Assembly: GCF_026342015.1 (NCBI RefSeq)
Contig: NZ_JAPENL010000002.1
Location: 501,001-565,000 of the forward strand
Source: Micromonospora lupini
GTDB taxonomy: Bacteria > Actinomycetota > Actinomycetes > Mycobacteriales > Micromonosporaceae
Direction: 5' to 3'
Length of the DNA stretch: 64,000 nucleotides
Shown piece after piece: positions 10,160-20,671 of this stretch. A program made the position numbers and the translations under genes. Each line of letters begins with the position of its first letter. The stretch's first letter is position 1. The notes under the pieces are model-generated. The model ran no database searches and was not told the origin of the DNA. It saw only the letters and a program-made list of their open reading frames with translations.

Positions 10160-10185
10160 AGATCGTGGACAGCTGTCCACGATCT
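10160..10185. repeat. Perfect 26-bp extragenic palindrome
   Basis: A gapless palindrome whose left half is AGATCGTGGACAG. It sits between the whiD terminator and the stop of the oxidoreductase. The half-site recurs, with one change, in the long hairpin at 44582-44628, suggesting a dispersed repeat family. Confidence 0.7.
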
Positions 10186-10210
10186 CCAGCCAGCGTCCGA
10201 GGGGTAGGGG

Positions 10211-11890
10211 TCAGGAGCGGACGTTTACCGGGACCGTGTGCCAGCCGGTGGCGCCGTCCGGAGCGACGCTCTGCGTGCGTTCGGTCTGGGTCTCGCCTGT
10301 CGCGTCGGTCGCCCGGACCTGGAGCTGGTGCTCACCCGGCGTGGCGTCCCAGCGCCAGGACCACTGCACCCAGGTGTCCACCGACACCGTCGGGGCCAGC
10401 TCCGCCTCCTGCCAGGGGCCGCCGTCGACGCGTACCTCGACCCGGCTGATGCCCCGGTGCTGCGCCCAGGCCACACCTGCCACCGTCACCGGACCGGCGG
10501 TCAACCGGTTGCGCCGCCGCGGCGCGTCGATGCGCGACTGGGTCTTGATCGGGCCCTGGGCGGACCAGCCGCGCGGCACCCAGTACGCGTCGAAGTCGGC
10601 GAACCGGGTCAGCTCCAGCTCGGTCACCCACTTGCAGGCCGACACGTAGCCGTAGAGGCCGGGCACCACCATCCGGACCGGAAACCCGTGCTCGACAGGC
10701 AGCGGCTCGCCGTTCATGCCGATCGCCAGCAGCGCGTCCCGTCCGTCGCGCAGCGCGGCGGTGGGGGTGCCACAGGTCCACCCGTCGGCCGACCGGCCGA
10801 CCACCTGGTCGGCGTCCTCCTCGGGCTGGACCTCGTCCAGCAGCTCCCGCAGGGGTACGCCCAGCCAGCGGGCGTTTCCGATCAGGTCCCCACCGACCTC
10901 GTTCGAGACGCAGGCAAGCGTGACGTACCGCTCGACCAACGGCCGGGCCAGCAGATCGGCGTAGCTGTAGGTGCGCTCGGTGCCCACCCGGCCGTGGATG
11001 CGCAGCCGCCAGGTGTCCGGGTCCACCTGCGGCACCACCAGGGCGGTGTCGATCCGGTAGAACCCGGAATTCGGGCTGACGTACGGCGCGAGCTGGGCCA
11101 GCGACAGGTCCGCGCCCGCCGGCACGGCAGGTGCGGGGGCGACCGGCGCGGGCAGCCGGATCGCGTCCCGGGCGGCCGACACACCGCGCCTACCGGCCAG
11201 CCAGCGCCCGCCGAGACCGGCCACGACGGCCGTGCCGAGCAGCACGCCGGTGCCGGTCAGGAACCTCCGGCGCGACTCCGGATCGACAGTCGCGACAGGC
11301 GCGGCAGGGGTCACCGGCACCGGCCGCCCGGCGGGTGACACCGGCCGGTCAACAGGCCCGGCAGGCGAGACCGGCCGCCCGGCCGGTCCGGCGGGTGGTG
11401 CCGGCGGGGTGCTTGCCGAGCCCGGCGCGGCGGGTGGGGTCCAGGGCCAGGGGTCCAGCTCGAACGGGCCGGCGATGAACAGCCAGAGCACCAGGGCGCC
11501 GAGCCCGCCGCCGACAAGTGACGGCAGCGCGTCGAAGACGTCCGCGCCCGAGCGGGTCAGCGCGGCGGCCACACCGACGGCGCCGAGCGCCGCGATGCCG
11601 GCCAGGCCCAGGGCCAGCCGGCGGATCGCCAGCATTCCGAGCAGCGCGGCGAACCCACCCAGCAGCAGGGCCGTTCCGGTCAGCAGGGCGATCTTGTCGG
11701 CGGTGCCGAAGACGTCGATGGCGAACTGCTTGAGCGGTTCGGGGACGGCGTCGACGACCACCCCACCGACCGCGACCAGCGGCGCCGACCGGGGACCGGT
11801 CAGCACCGCCACCGGCTCCGCGATCCCGATGGCGACGGCGGCGGCGGTGATTCCGGCCAGCGCGGCGTACCGCCGCGACGTGGTGCTCAT
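10211..11890 (-). CDS. Membrane-anchored molybdopterin-dependent oxidoreductase (sulfite oxidase fold)
   Basis: A 559-residue protein: four predicted membrane helices in the first 140 residues, a Pro/Ala-rich linker, a fifth hydrophobic helix with RRRFLTGTGVLLGTAVVAGL (about 210-230), then an extracytoplasmic oxidoreductase domain and a C-terminal Ig-like Mo-co dimerisation domain (about 440-555). The molybdenum-ligating Cys is in VTLACVSNEVGG. The family includes sulfite oxidase, plant nitrate reductase and the bacterial MsrP (YedY) methionine sulfoxide reductase; the substrate here is unknown. ATG 11890 is the first in-frame start before the first helix. It converges with whiD. Confidence 0.88.
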   Translation of the reverse strand: MSTTSRRYAALAGITAAAVAIGIAEPVAVLTGPRSAPLVAVGGVVVDAVPEPLKQFAIDVFGTADKIALLTGTALLLGGFAALLGMLAIRRLALGLAGIAALGAVGVAAALTRSGADVFDALPSLVGGGLGALVLWLFIAGPFELDPWPWTPPAAPGSASTPPAPPAGPAGRPVSPAGPVDRPVSPAGRPVPVTPAAPVATVDPESRRRFLTGTGVLLGTAVVAGLGGRWLAGRRGVSAARDAIRLPAPVAPAPAVPAGADLSLAQLAPYVSPNSGFYRIDTALVVPQVDPDTWRLRIHGRVGTERTYSYADLLARPLVERYVTLACVSNEVGGDLIGNARWLGVPLRELLDEVQPEEDADQVVGRSADGWTCGTPTAALRDGRDALLAIGMNGEPLPVEHGFPVRMVVPGLYGYVSACKWVTELELTRFADFDAYWVPRGWSAQGPIKTQSRIDAPRRRNRLTAGPVTVAGVAWAQHRGISRVEVRVDGGPWQEAELAPTVSVDTWVQWSWRWDATPGEHQLQVRATDATGETQTERTQSVAPDGATGWHTVPVNVRS

Positions 11891-11963
11891 CGGCCCAGTG
11901 TGCGCGATCGTCGCGCCGGGTCGCCAACCATGTCAGCGCTTGGTAATGATCGCGGAGACGAAC

Positions 11964-11995
11964 CGGGGCACACCGCCGTACGACGGTGTGCCCCG
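11964..11995. terminator. Hairpin terminator after groEL
   Basis: A 12-bp perfect stem (11964-11975 with 11984-11995) around an 8-base loop lies 21 bases after the groEL stop on the minus strand. Confidence 0.7.
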
Positions 11996-12015
11996 CAACA
12001 GGTGTCGCTACCGGG

Positions 12016-14029
<2,014 letters not shown>

Positions 14030-14170
14030 GGGCATACCCTCCTGGGGTACTGGTTTCGTTGCCGGCCAGCGGGGCTGACCAGCGTCAATCTGCCTCATGC
14101 CACCGGGCGGTGCCGTCGTCGCGGGTGCCGGTCCGCCTGGCGTGCGCACCCGGGTCGCGAGACCCGGAAG

Positions 14171-14197
14171 CTGGCACCCTCAGGGTGAGAGTGCTAA
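14171..14197. promoter_or_regulatory. CIRCE element 2 (HrcA operator), partial left arm
   Basis: CTGGCACCC, nine bases, then GAGTGCTAA. The right arm matches the CIRCE consensus exactly and the left arm matches 6 of 9. It covers the predicted transcription start of groES. Confidence 0.75.
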
Positions 14198-14201
14198 TCG
14201 C

Positions 14202-14230
14202 AGGTTATTCCGTGGCTAGCACTCCGTCAA
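14202..14230 (-). promoter_or_regulatory. groES-groEL promoter
   Basis: On the minus strand TTGACG (14230-14225) and TAACCT (14207-14202) are separated by exactly 17 bases, a good vegetative-sigma promoter. The -35 element lies inside the spacer of CIRCE 1 and the start point (about 14195) falls in CIRCE 2. The resulting leader is roughly 165 bases. Confidence 0.7.
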
Positions 14231-14242
14231 GGAGAGTGCCAA
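14216..14242. promoter_or_regulatory. CIRCE element 1 (HrcA operator)
   Basis: CTAGCACTC, nine bases, then GAGTGCCAA: the CIRCE inverted repeat with one mismatch per arm and the canonical spacing. The repressor HrcA normally binds here and is released on heat shock. Together with CIRCE 2 it brackets the promoter. The rest of the 341-base gap between groES and the next gene shows nothing else I recognise. Confidence 0.88.
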
Positions 14243-14370
14243 CGCGCCGCTGTCCGTGTCGCCACAGTTCCGCCAGTCGTTACCGCAACACGCCGGGAGC
14301 GCATCGCCCCGCCGTGGCCAGCTCCCTACCGTCGGTTGCCATCACCGACGGCCGCGGAAAGAGGGATCGA

Positions 14371-15171
14371 ATGGCCCGGATACCGACCCTGACGTTCCTG
14401 CTCGAACAGCTACGCCGCGCACGCCAGGCGCGCGGGCTCAGCCAGGAGGAGCTGGGCAAGATGATCAACTACTCACCGTCGTACGTGAGTGCTGTCGAGA
14501 CCGGGCAGAGCCCGGTCAGACCGGATTACGTCGCCCGCATCGACTCGACCCTGGACACCGGCGGTCTCTTCGTCGGCATGCTGGAGCTGATCCGCTTCCA
14601 CGCCGCGCCCGACTGGTTCCGCCCCTGGGAGGACAACGAGCGGGAGGCGGCGGCGCTGCGCTGGTACGACCCGACGGTGATCCCCGGCCTGCTGCAAACC
14701 GAGGGGTATGCGCGGGCGATGCTCGGCACGCTCGGCGAGCTGACCGCCGAGCAGGTCGAGACGCGTGTGGTGACCCGGCTCGCCCGGCAGACCGTGCTGA
14801 CCGCCGACCGGCGTCCGCGCCTCGTCGCGGTGCTGGAGGAGCACACGCTGCGCCGGCAGCTCGGCGACCACAAGATCATGCGCGAACAGCTACAGCACCT
14901 GCTGGCCATGAGCACCGAGCCGAACGTGCAGGTCCGGGTCGTGCCGGCCGACACTCCCTGGCACATCGGGCTCCACGGCCCGTTCATCCTGGCCCGGCTC
15001 GACACCGGGGTCGAGCTGGCCCACCTGGACAACCAGCTCCGGGGGCAGACCGTGGACGGCCCGAACGACGTTGCCGCCCTGGAGCGCCGCTGGGAGACTG
15101 TGACCGGCGAAGCACTGCCGTGCCGGCAGTCCGCCCGGCTGATCGAGGAAGTGGTGCAGACATGGACCTGA
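14371..15171 (+). CDS. XRE-family regulator with DUF5753 domain
   Basis: A 266-residue protein: an N-terminal Cro/C1-type HTH (about residues 8-60, with ARGLSQEELGKMINYSPSYVS) and a C-terminal DUF5753 domain beginning near FRPWEDNEREAAALRWYDP and including VIPGLLQTEGYARAM. Such proteins are abundant in Streptomyces and Micromonospora, where they are paired with DUF397 proteins; some control development or secondary metabolism. ATG 14371 follows GAGGG. The 3' end overlaps the DUF397 start by 10 bases, so translation is probably coupled. The ligand or signal is unknown. Confidence 0.88.
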   Translation: MARIPTLTFLLEQLRRARQARGLSQEELGKMINYSPSYVSAVETGQSPVRPDYVARIDSTLDTGGLFVGMLELIRFHAAPDWFRPWEDNEREAAALRWYDPTVIPGLLQTEGYARAMLGTLGELTAEQVETRVVTRLARQTVLTADRRPRLVAVLEEHTLRRQLGDHKIMREQLQHLLAMSTEPNVQVRVVPADTPWHIGLHGPFILARLDTGVELAHLDNQLRGQTVDGPNDVAALERRWETVTGEALPCRQSARLIEEVVQTWT

Positions 15172-15350
15172 CCCACGCCACCTGGCGCAAGTCCTCCCGC
15201 AGCAATGCCAACGGCGGCGCCTGCGTCGAAGTCGCCGACAACCTGCCCGGCCTGGTCGCCGTGCGCGACAGCAAGGACCCGACCGGGCCGGCCCTCACCT
15301 TCACCCCGACGAGCTGGCGGGCCTTCGTCACCGCCACCCCCACCGACTGA
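15162..15350 (+). CDS. DUF397 domain protein
   Basis: A 62-residue protein with the DUF397 pattern WRKSSRSNANGGACVEVA followed by VAVRDSKDP and a C-terminal FTPTSWRAF. It overlaps the stop of the XRE/DUF5753 gene by 10 bases, the usual arrangement for this pair, which has been likened to a toxin-antitoxin unit without the toxicity being general. Role here unknown; probably a partner of the regulator. Confidence 0.88.
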   Translation: MDLTHATWRKSSRSNANGGACVEVADNLPGLVAVRDSKDPTGPALTFTPTSWRAFVTATPTD

Positions 15351-15496
15351 CCCCACGCCCACCAAGCCCGCAGGGCGGGCCCGCCGCCCAACACCCCGCC
15401 CACCAAGCGCGCCGGCCGAGCGCGCCGGCCAAGCCCCGACACCGGCTGGTTGACACCACCGTCCGGGCGACCAGGTTGGGCCGGGAGAATGGGCGG

Positions 15497-16693
15497 GTGG
15501 ATCTCGATCAGCTGGCGGCGCTGCGTACCCCCGAGGGGTCGGCCGCGCTCTCGGCGGCGGCCGCGCTGGCCGGCGGTGATCCGCTGGCCGCGGCGTCGGC
15601 GCTGCGCGCGGCCGGGGTGCCGCCGACGCTGGCCGCGTCGGCGCTCACCCAGGCCGAGCTGCGCCACCGGGCGGTCGGCAAGTTCGGCCCGGCCGCCGCC
15701 GGGATGTTCCTCACCCGCGCAGGACTGGAGCAGGCCACCCGCCGGGTCGTCGCCGAGCGCCGCGCCGAGCGCCTGCGCGCGGCAGGCGTACGCACCCTGG
15801 CCGACCTCGGTTGCGGCCTCGGCGCCGACGCGCTCGCCGCCGCCCGTGCCGGCATCCGGGTGTACGGGGTGGAGGCCGACCCGGTGACCGCCGCGATGGC
15901 TGCCGCCAACGCCGAGGCGGCCGGGTTGGCCGAGCTGTTCACCGTCGAGTGCGGCGACGCCACCGCGTTCGACGTCTCCCGGGTCGACGGGGTCTTCTGC
16001 GACCCCGCCCGCCGCGCGAGCGGCACCGGCCGGCGCATCTTCGACCCGCGTGCCTACTCGCCGCCGTGGGACTTCGTGACCGGGCTGGCGGAACGGGTGC
16101 CACGCACGGTGGTGAAGGTGGCGCCCGGTCTGGACCACGCGCTCATCCCGGACGGCGCGGAGGCCGAGTGGGTAGGTGTGGACGGCGACCTGGTCGAGGC
16201 CGCGCTCTGGTGCGGTGACCTGGCCCAGGTGCCCCGCCGCGCCACCCTCTACCGGCAGGTGGGCGCCGAGACGCGCCGTTCCCAGCTCACCGGCTCGGGC
16301 GCCGTGGAGGCGTCGGTCGGACCGCCGCGCCGCTACCTGTACGACCCGGACCCGGCGGTGGTGCGCGCGCACCTCGTGGCCGAACTGGCCGACCAACTGG
16401 ACGCCACGCTTGGCGACCCGAGCATCGCCTACCTCTACGCCGACCTGCCGACCCGCACCCCGTACGCCAGGTGCCTGGAGATCACCGACGTGCTGCCGTT
16501 CTCGCTGAAGCGCCTGCGGGCGCTGCTGCGCGAGCGTCGGGTGGGCCGGGTGGAGATCCTCAAGCGGGGTTCCGCGCTCACCCCTGAGCAGTTGCGGCGT
16601 GACCTGCGGCTGGGCGGCGACCAGGCGGCGAGCCTGGTGCTCACCCGGATCGCCGGGGCACCGACCGTGTTGGTCGGCCGAGGAGTCGACTAG
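15497..16693 (+). CDS. Class I SAM methyltransferase with C-terminal THUMP-like domain
   Basis: A 398-residue protein. The middle carries a Rossmann methyltransferase motif TLADLGCGLGADALAAA (about residues 97-113), then a GVEADP acidic loop, and VFCDPARRASGTGRR, where the DPAR segment replaces the usual catalytic loop. The C-terminal portion (about 300-398) resembles the THUMP-like domain of this actinobacterial family, pointing to an RNA substrate, but this is inference. GTG 15497 follows GGGAG; a TTG further upstream (15476) is less likely. It starts 146 bases after DUF397, a gap holding only short GC-rich direct repeats. Confidence 0.8.
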   Translation: MDLDQLAALRTPEGSAALSAAAALAGGDPLAAASALRAAGVPPTLAASALTQAELRHRAVGKFGPAAAGMFLTRAGLEQATRRVVAERRAERLRAAGVRTLADLGCGLGADALAAARAGIRVYGVEADPVTAAMAAANAEAAGLAELFTVECGDATAFDVSRVDGVFCDPARRASGTGRRIFDPRAYSPPWDFVTGLAERVPRTVVKVAPGLDHALIPDGAEAEWVGVDGDLVEAALWCGDLAQVPRRATLYRQVGAETRRSQLTGSGAVEASVGPPRRYLYDPDPAVVRAHLVAELADQLDATLGDPSIAYLYADLPTRTPYARCLEITDVLPFSLKRLRALLRERRVGRVEILKRGSALTPEQLRRDLRLGGDQAASLVLTRIAGAPTVLVGRGVD

Positions 16694-16703
16694 CGTCGTC
16701 GGC

Positions 16704-17183
16704 GTGGCGGGACATGGCACTCCGGCGACGGCACTGCTGGTCAAGCGTCGGATCGCGCATCGCACCCATCCGTACCAGGTGTCCCCGGACGCGCCGAACT
16801 ACGGCGCGCTGGTCGCCGAGGCGCTCGGCGTGGCACCCGAGCGGGTGTTCAAGTCGCTGGTGACCGAGGTCGACGGCGTCCTCACCGTGGCGGTCGTCCC
16901 GGTCACCGGCGAGCTGGACCTCAAGGCGCTCGCGGCGGCGGTCGGTGGCAAGCGGGCGACGATGGCCGACCGGGCGGTCGCCGAGCGGGCCACCGGCTAC
17001 GTGCGCGGCGGCATCAGCCCGCTCGGGCAGCGCCGACGCCTGCCCACAGTGCTTGACGAGTCCGCGCTGGACCTGCCGACGATCTATGTCTCGGCTGGTC
17101 GGCGTGGTCTGCAACTGGAGCTGGCGGCGGCGGATCTGGTGGCGCTCACCGAGGCCCGTACGGCGGCGTTGCAGGCCCGCTGA
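16704..17183 (+). CDS. ybaK: YbaK/EbsC-type aminoacyl-tRNA deacylase (Cys-tRNA(Pro) deacylase)
   Basis: A 159-residue single-domain protein of the YbaK family, which hydrolyses mischarged Cys-tRNA(Pro) and so protects translation fidelity. Family features visible are the N-terminal HRTHPYQV segment, ALGVAPERVFKSLV with the conserved Lys, LTVAVVPVTGELDLKALA and YVRGGISPLGQRRRLP. GTG 16704 lies 11 bases after the methyltransferase stop and gives the typical YbaK length; no strong ribosome site is seen, so coupling to the upstream gene is likely. Confidence 0.88.
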   Translation: MAGHGTPATALLVKRRIAHRTHPYQVSPDAPNYGALVAEALGVAPERVFKSLVTEVDGVLTVAVVPVTGELDLKALAAAVGGKRATMADRAVAERATGYVRGGISPLGQRRRLPTVLDESALDLPTIYVSAGRRGLQLELAAADLVALTEARTAALQAR

Positions 17184-17244
17184 CGGCAGCCGTGACGTCG
17201 ACTCCCCCGTGGGATACCCGGGGAGTAACAGTCGCGTTGCTGAA

Positions 17245-17263
17245 TTGTTATCGCTTCCAACAA
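17245..17263. promoter_or_regulatory. Candidate operator upstream of sugar ABC operon
   Basis: TTGTT, nine bases, AACAA: an AT-rich inverted repeat in an otherwise GC-rich 179-base spacer, about 100 bases before the binding-protein start. Operators of ROK/XylR-type repressors are often built from TTG...CAA arms. The ROK gene closing the operon is the obvious candidate ligand. Confidence 0.35.
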
Positions 17264-17362
17264 ACTTGGCACCTGCGTGGTCTTGTGGGACCAGTGTGAC
17301 GCGAAATACGTTGCCGGACACAACAAAACAACACCTCCCCCACCTCCGAAAGGACCCTGCAC

Positions 17363-18457
17363 ATGCGTAAGGGGATCCTCACCATCGCCGCCGTGGGCCT
17401 GCTCGCGACCGGCGGCTTGACCGCCTGCGGCGACGACTCCGGCTCCGACTCGTCCAGCTCCGCCAAGACCCCCAAGATCGGCGTCATCCTCCCGGACAGC
17501 AAGTCCTCCGCCCGGTGGGAGACCGCGGACCGCAGGTTCCTGGAAGAGGCGTTCAAGGCCGCCGGCGTCAAGTACGACATCCAGAACGCCCAGAACGACA
17601 AGACCGCCTTCCAGACCATCGCCGACCAGATGATCACCGGCGGCGTCACCGCCCTGATGATCGTCAACCTGGACTCCGGCACCGGTAAGGCCGTGCTCGA
17701 CAAGGCCAAGTCGCAGGGCGTCGCCACCATCGACTACGACCGGCTCACCCTGGGCGGCTCGGCCCAGTACTACGTCAGCTTCGACAACGAGACCGTCGGC
17801 AAGCTCCAGGGCGAGGGCCTGTCGAAGTGCCTGACTGAGAAGAACGCCAAGAGCCCCGTCGTGGCGTACCTGAACGGCTCCCCCACCGACAACAACGCCA
17901 CCCTGTTCAAGGCCGGCTACGACTCGGTGCTCAAGCCGAAGTTCGACTCGAAGGAGTACGTCAAGGGCCCCGAGGACGCCGTGCCGGCCTGGGACAACGC
18001 GCAGGCCGCGACGATCTTCGAGCAGCAGCTCACCAAGGCCAGCGGCAAGATCGACGGCGTGCTGGCCGCCAACGACGGCCTCGGCAACGCGGCCATCTCG
18101 ATCCTGAAGAAGAACAAGCTCAACGGCAAGGTGCCGGTGACCGGGCAGGACGCCAGCACCGAGGGTCTGCAGAACATCCTCGCCGGTGACCAGTGCATGA
18201 CCGTCTACAAGGCCGTCCGCGAAGAGGCGAAGGCCGCTTCCGACCTGGCCGTCGCGCTCGCCAAGGGCGAGAAGAAGGACACCGGCCAGACGGTGAAGGA
18301 CCCGGAGGGTGGCCGCGACGTCCCCTCGGTGCTGCTCACCCCGAAGGCCATCTACAAGGACAACATCAAGGACGTCATCGCCGACGGCTACGTGACCAAG
18401 GAAGAGGTCTGCACGGCGGCGTACGCCAAGGCCTGCACCGACGCCGGCATCAGCTGA
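17363..18457 (+). CDS. XylF-type sugar ABC transporter binding lipoprotein
   Basis: A 364-residue periplasmic-binding-protein fold lipoprotein: signal with lipobox GGLTACG (Cys22), a Ser/Asp-rich linker, then a type I sugar-binding domain starting KIGVILPDSKSSARWETADR. The segment TIDYDRLTLGGSAQYYVSFDNE closely resembles XylF, the xylose-binding protein of E. coli, so a pentose is a reasonable guess. ATG 17363 has AAAGGA eight bases upstream. It is the first gene of a binding protein / ATPase / permease / ROK regulator operon and is followed by a very strong hairpin that may hold its level above that of the rest. Confidence 0.9.
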   Translation: MRKGILTIAAVGLLATGGLTACGDDSGSDSSSSAKTPKIGVILPDSKSSARWETADRRFLEEAFKAAGVKYDIQNAQNDKTAFQTIADQMITGGVTALMIVNLDSGTGKAVLDKAKSQGVATIDYDRLTLGGSAQYYVSFDNETVGKLQGEGLSKCLTEKNAKSPVVAYLNGSPTDNNATLFKAGYDSVLKPKFDSKEYVKGPEDAVPAWDNAQAATIFEQQLTKASGKIDGVLAANDGLGNAAISILKKNKLNGKVPVTGQDASTEGLQNILAGDQCMTVYKAVREEAKAASDLAVALAKGEKKDTGQTVKDPEGGRDVPSVLLTPKAIYKDNIKDVIADGYVTKEEVCTAAYAKACTDAGIS

Positions 18458-18488
18458 CCGACGCCGCAGTACCCGCCGGGACGACCAC

Positions 18489-18529
18489 CGCCGCCCGGCA
18501 CGGGAGCACCCCTCCCGTGCCGGGCGGCG
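18489..18529 (+). terminator. Intercistronic 18-bp hairpin between binding protein and ATPase genes
   Basis: A perfect 18-bp stem (18489-18506 with 18512-18529) around cacccc-like loop (five bases, caccc). It stands between the first and second genes of one operon. In such operons a hairpin here either attenuates transcription or protects the upstream mRNA from 3' decay, giving an excess of binding protein. Confidence 0.7.
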
Positions 18530-18571
18530 CCCGCCGGACGGGCCCAGACCCTCCCTTAAGAAGGAGACCCC

Positions 18572-19390
18572 GTGTCCGCGACCCCCCTGCTGGAACTCCG
18601 CGGGATCGACAAGAGCTTCGGTCCCGTCCAGGTGCTCCGCGACGTCGCCCTGACCGTCCACCCGGGCGAAGTGACAGCGCTGGTCGGCGACAACGGCGCC
18701 GGCAAGTCGACCCTGGTGAAGTGCATCAGCGGCATCTACCCCACCGACGCCGGCGAGGTCCTGTTCAACGGCGAACAGGTGCACATCGGCAGTCCCCGCG
18801 ACGCCGCCGCGCTCGGCATCGAGGTCGTCTACCAGGATCTCGCGCTCTGCGACAACCTGGACATCGTGCAGAACATGTTCCTCGGCCGGGAGAAGCACAG
18901 CGGCATCGTCCTGGACGAGCCGACAATGGAACAGCTCGCGGCCGAGACCCTGGCAGGGCTCTCCATTCGCACCGTCACCTCGCTGCGCCAGCACGTGGCC
19001 AGCCTCTCCGGCGGCCAGCGCCAGACCGTGGCCATCGCCAAGGCGGTGCTGTGGAACAGCAAGCTCGTCATCCTGGACGAGCCGACCGCGGCGCTCGGCG
19101 TGGCACAGACCGCCCAGGTCCTCGAACTGGTCCGCCGCCTCGCCGACAACGGCCTGGCCGTGGTGCTCATCTCGCACAACATGAACGACGTCTTCGCCGT
19201 CTCCGACCGGATCGCCGCGCTGTACCTCGGCCAGATGGTCGCCCAGGTGAAGACCACCGACATCACTCACGCCCAGGTGGTAGAGCTGATCACCGCCGGG
19301 CGCTCGGGCGGGCTCGGCCTCGCCACCGACCCGGGCGGCAACGGCGACGGCCCGCAGCCGGCCGACTCGATCTCAGGAGGCGTCCGATGA
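18572..19390 (+). CDS. XylG-like sugar ABC transporter ATPase, single cassette
   Basis: A 272-residue ABC ATPase. Walker A is GDNGAGKSTLVK (near residue 36), the signature is LSGGQRQTVAIAKAV, Walker B is LVILDEPTAALG and the H-loop lies in VVLISHNM. Classical XylG and RbsA proteins have two fused cassettes of about 500 residues; this one has only one, the common actinobacterial version, which must work as a homodimer. GTG 18572 follows AAGAAGGAG. Its stop overlaps the permease start (ATGA). Confidence 0.93.
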   Translation: MSATPLLELRGIDKSFGPVQVLRDVALTVHPGEVTALVGDNGAGKSTLVKCISGIYPTDAGEVLFNGEQVHIGSPRDAAALGIEVVYQDLALCDNLDIVQNMFLGREKHSGIVLDEPTMEQLAAETLAGLSIRTVTSLRQHVASLSGGQRQTVAIAKAVLWNSKLVILDEPTAALGVAQTAQVLELVRRLADNGLAVVLISHNMNDVFAVSDRIAALYLGQMVAQVKTTDITHAQVVELITAGRSGGLGLATDPGGNGDGPQPADSISGGVR

Positions 19391-20649
19391 CCACCACCGC
19401 CGTGCGCAAGGACGGCCCGGCGGCCGTCACACCGCCCCCGACAGTCGGGAGGCACGCCCGCAACTACCTGAGCCGGGTACGCGGTGGCGACGTCGGCGCG
19501 TTGCCTGCCGTGCTCGGCCTGATCGTGCTCTGCACGGTGTTCGCGGTCATGCGGCCGTCGTCGTTCCTGTCGGCCGGCAACTTCGCCAACCTCTTCACCC
19601 AGGGCGCGGCGGTCACGCTCATCGCGATGGGTCTGGTCTTCGTGCTGCTGCTCGGCGAGATCGACCTCTCCGCAGGCTTCGCCAGCGGCGTCTGCGCGGC
19701 GGTGCTGGCCAATGTGGTCACCGTGCTCGGCTACCCCTGGTGGGTCGCCGTGCTCGCCGCGATCGCCACCGGCCTGGTCATCGGCACCAGCCTCGGCATG
19801 CTCGTCGCGAAGGTCGGTATCCCGTCCTTCGTGGTCACCCTCGCCGGCTTCCTCGCCTTCCAGGGCATCGTGCTGCTGCTGGTGAAGGAGGGCACCAACA
19901 TCTCCGTACGCGACAACGTGCTTGTCGCCATCGCCAACCGCAACCTCACCCCCACCCTGGGGTGGGCGTTCGCCATCCTCGCGGTCGTCGGCTACGCGGC
20001 TGTGCAACTGCTGCGTCACCGCAACCGGGTGGCCCGCGGCCTGATCACCGACCCGATCGCCGTGGTGGCGCTCCGGATCGCCGGGCTCGCCATCATCCTC
20101 GGCACGGCCGTGTACGTCCTCAACCTGGAGCGCAGCCGCAACGTCCTGATCAGCTCGCTCAAGGGCGTGCCGATCGTGGTGCCGGTCATCGCCGTGCTGC
20201 TTGTGGTCTGGACCTTCGTACTCCAACGCACAAGCTACGGCCGGCACATCTACGCCGTGGGCGGCAACCGGGAAGCGGCCCGCCGGGCCGGCATCGGCGT
20301 CGACCGAATCCGGATCTCGGTCTTCATGATCTGCTCGTCGATGGCAGCCGTCGGAGGCATCGTGGCCGCCAGCCGGGCCAACTCGGTCGACCCCAACACG
20401 GGGGGCAGTAACGTACTGCTCTACGCCGTCGGGGCGGCGGTGATCGGCGGCACCAGCCTCTTCGGCGGCAAGGGTCGCGTCCTCGACGCGGTGCTGGGAG
20501 GCGCGGTGGTCGCGGTCATCGAAAACGGAATGGGCCTGATGGGGTACAGCGCGGGAGTCAAGTACGTGGTCACCGGTGTCGTGCTGCTGCTCGCCGCCAG
20601 CGTCGACGCGCTCTCCCGCCGTCGCGCGGCAGCCACCGGCACCCGCTGA
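19387..20649 (+). CDS. XylH-like sugar ABC transporter permease
   Basis: A 420-residue membrane protein with ten or so hydrophobic segments, of the BPD_transp_2 family used by ribose and xylose importers. Typical motifs are GLVFVLLLGEIDLSAGFASG near helix 3 and YAVGGNREAARRAGI, the cytoplasmic coupling region, followed by NVLLYAVGAAVIGGTSLFGGKG. The first 30 residues are a cytoplasmic tail. Start ATG overlaps the ATPase stop, and GGAGG precedes it. Confidence 0.93.
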   Translation: MTTTAVRKDGPAAVTPPPTVGRHARNYLSRVRGGDVGALPAVLGLIVLCTVFAVMRPSSFLSAGNFANLFTQGAAVTLIAMGLVFVLLLGEIDLSAGFASGVCAAVLANVVTVLGYPWWVAVLAAIATGLVIGTSLGMLVAKVGIPSFVVTLAGFLAFQGIVLLLVKEGTNISVRDNVLVAIANRNLTPTLGWAFAILAVVGYAAVQLLRHRNRVARGLITDPIAVVALRIAGLAIILGTAVYVLNLERSRNVLISSLKGVPIVVPVIAVLLVVWTFVLQRTSYGRHIYAVGGNREAARRAGIGVDRIRISVFMICSSMAAVGGIVAASRANSVDPNTGGSNVLLYAVGAAVIGGTSLFGGKGRVLDAVLGGAVVAVIENGMGLMGYSAGVKYVVTGVVLLLAASVDALSRRRAAATGTR

Positions 20650-20671
20650 CCGCGCGGGAGGTAGCACCAGC

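Noticed and set aside
10103..10210. CRISPR-like repeat in the whiD downstream region
   Set aside because: One hairpin and one palindrome only; no regularly spaced direct repeats here or anywhere in the window.
15476..15496. TTG start for the methyltransferase at 15476
   Set aside because: GTG 15497 has GGGAG at a good distance and no residues upstream are conserved-looking.
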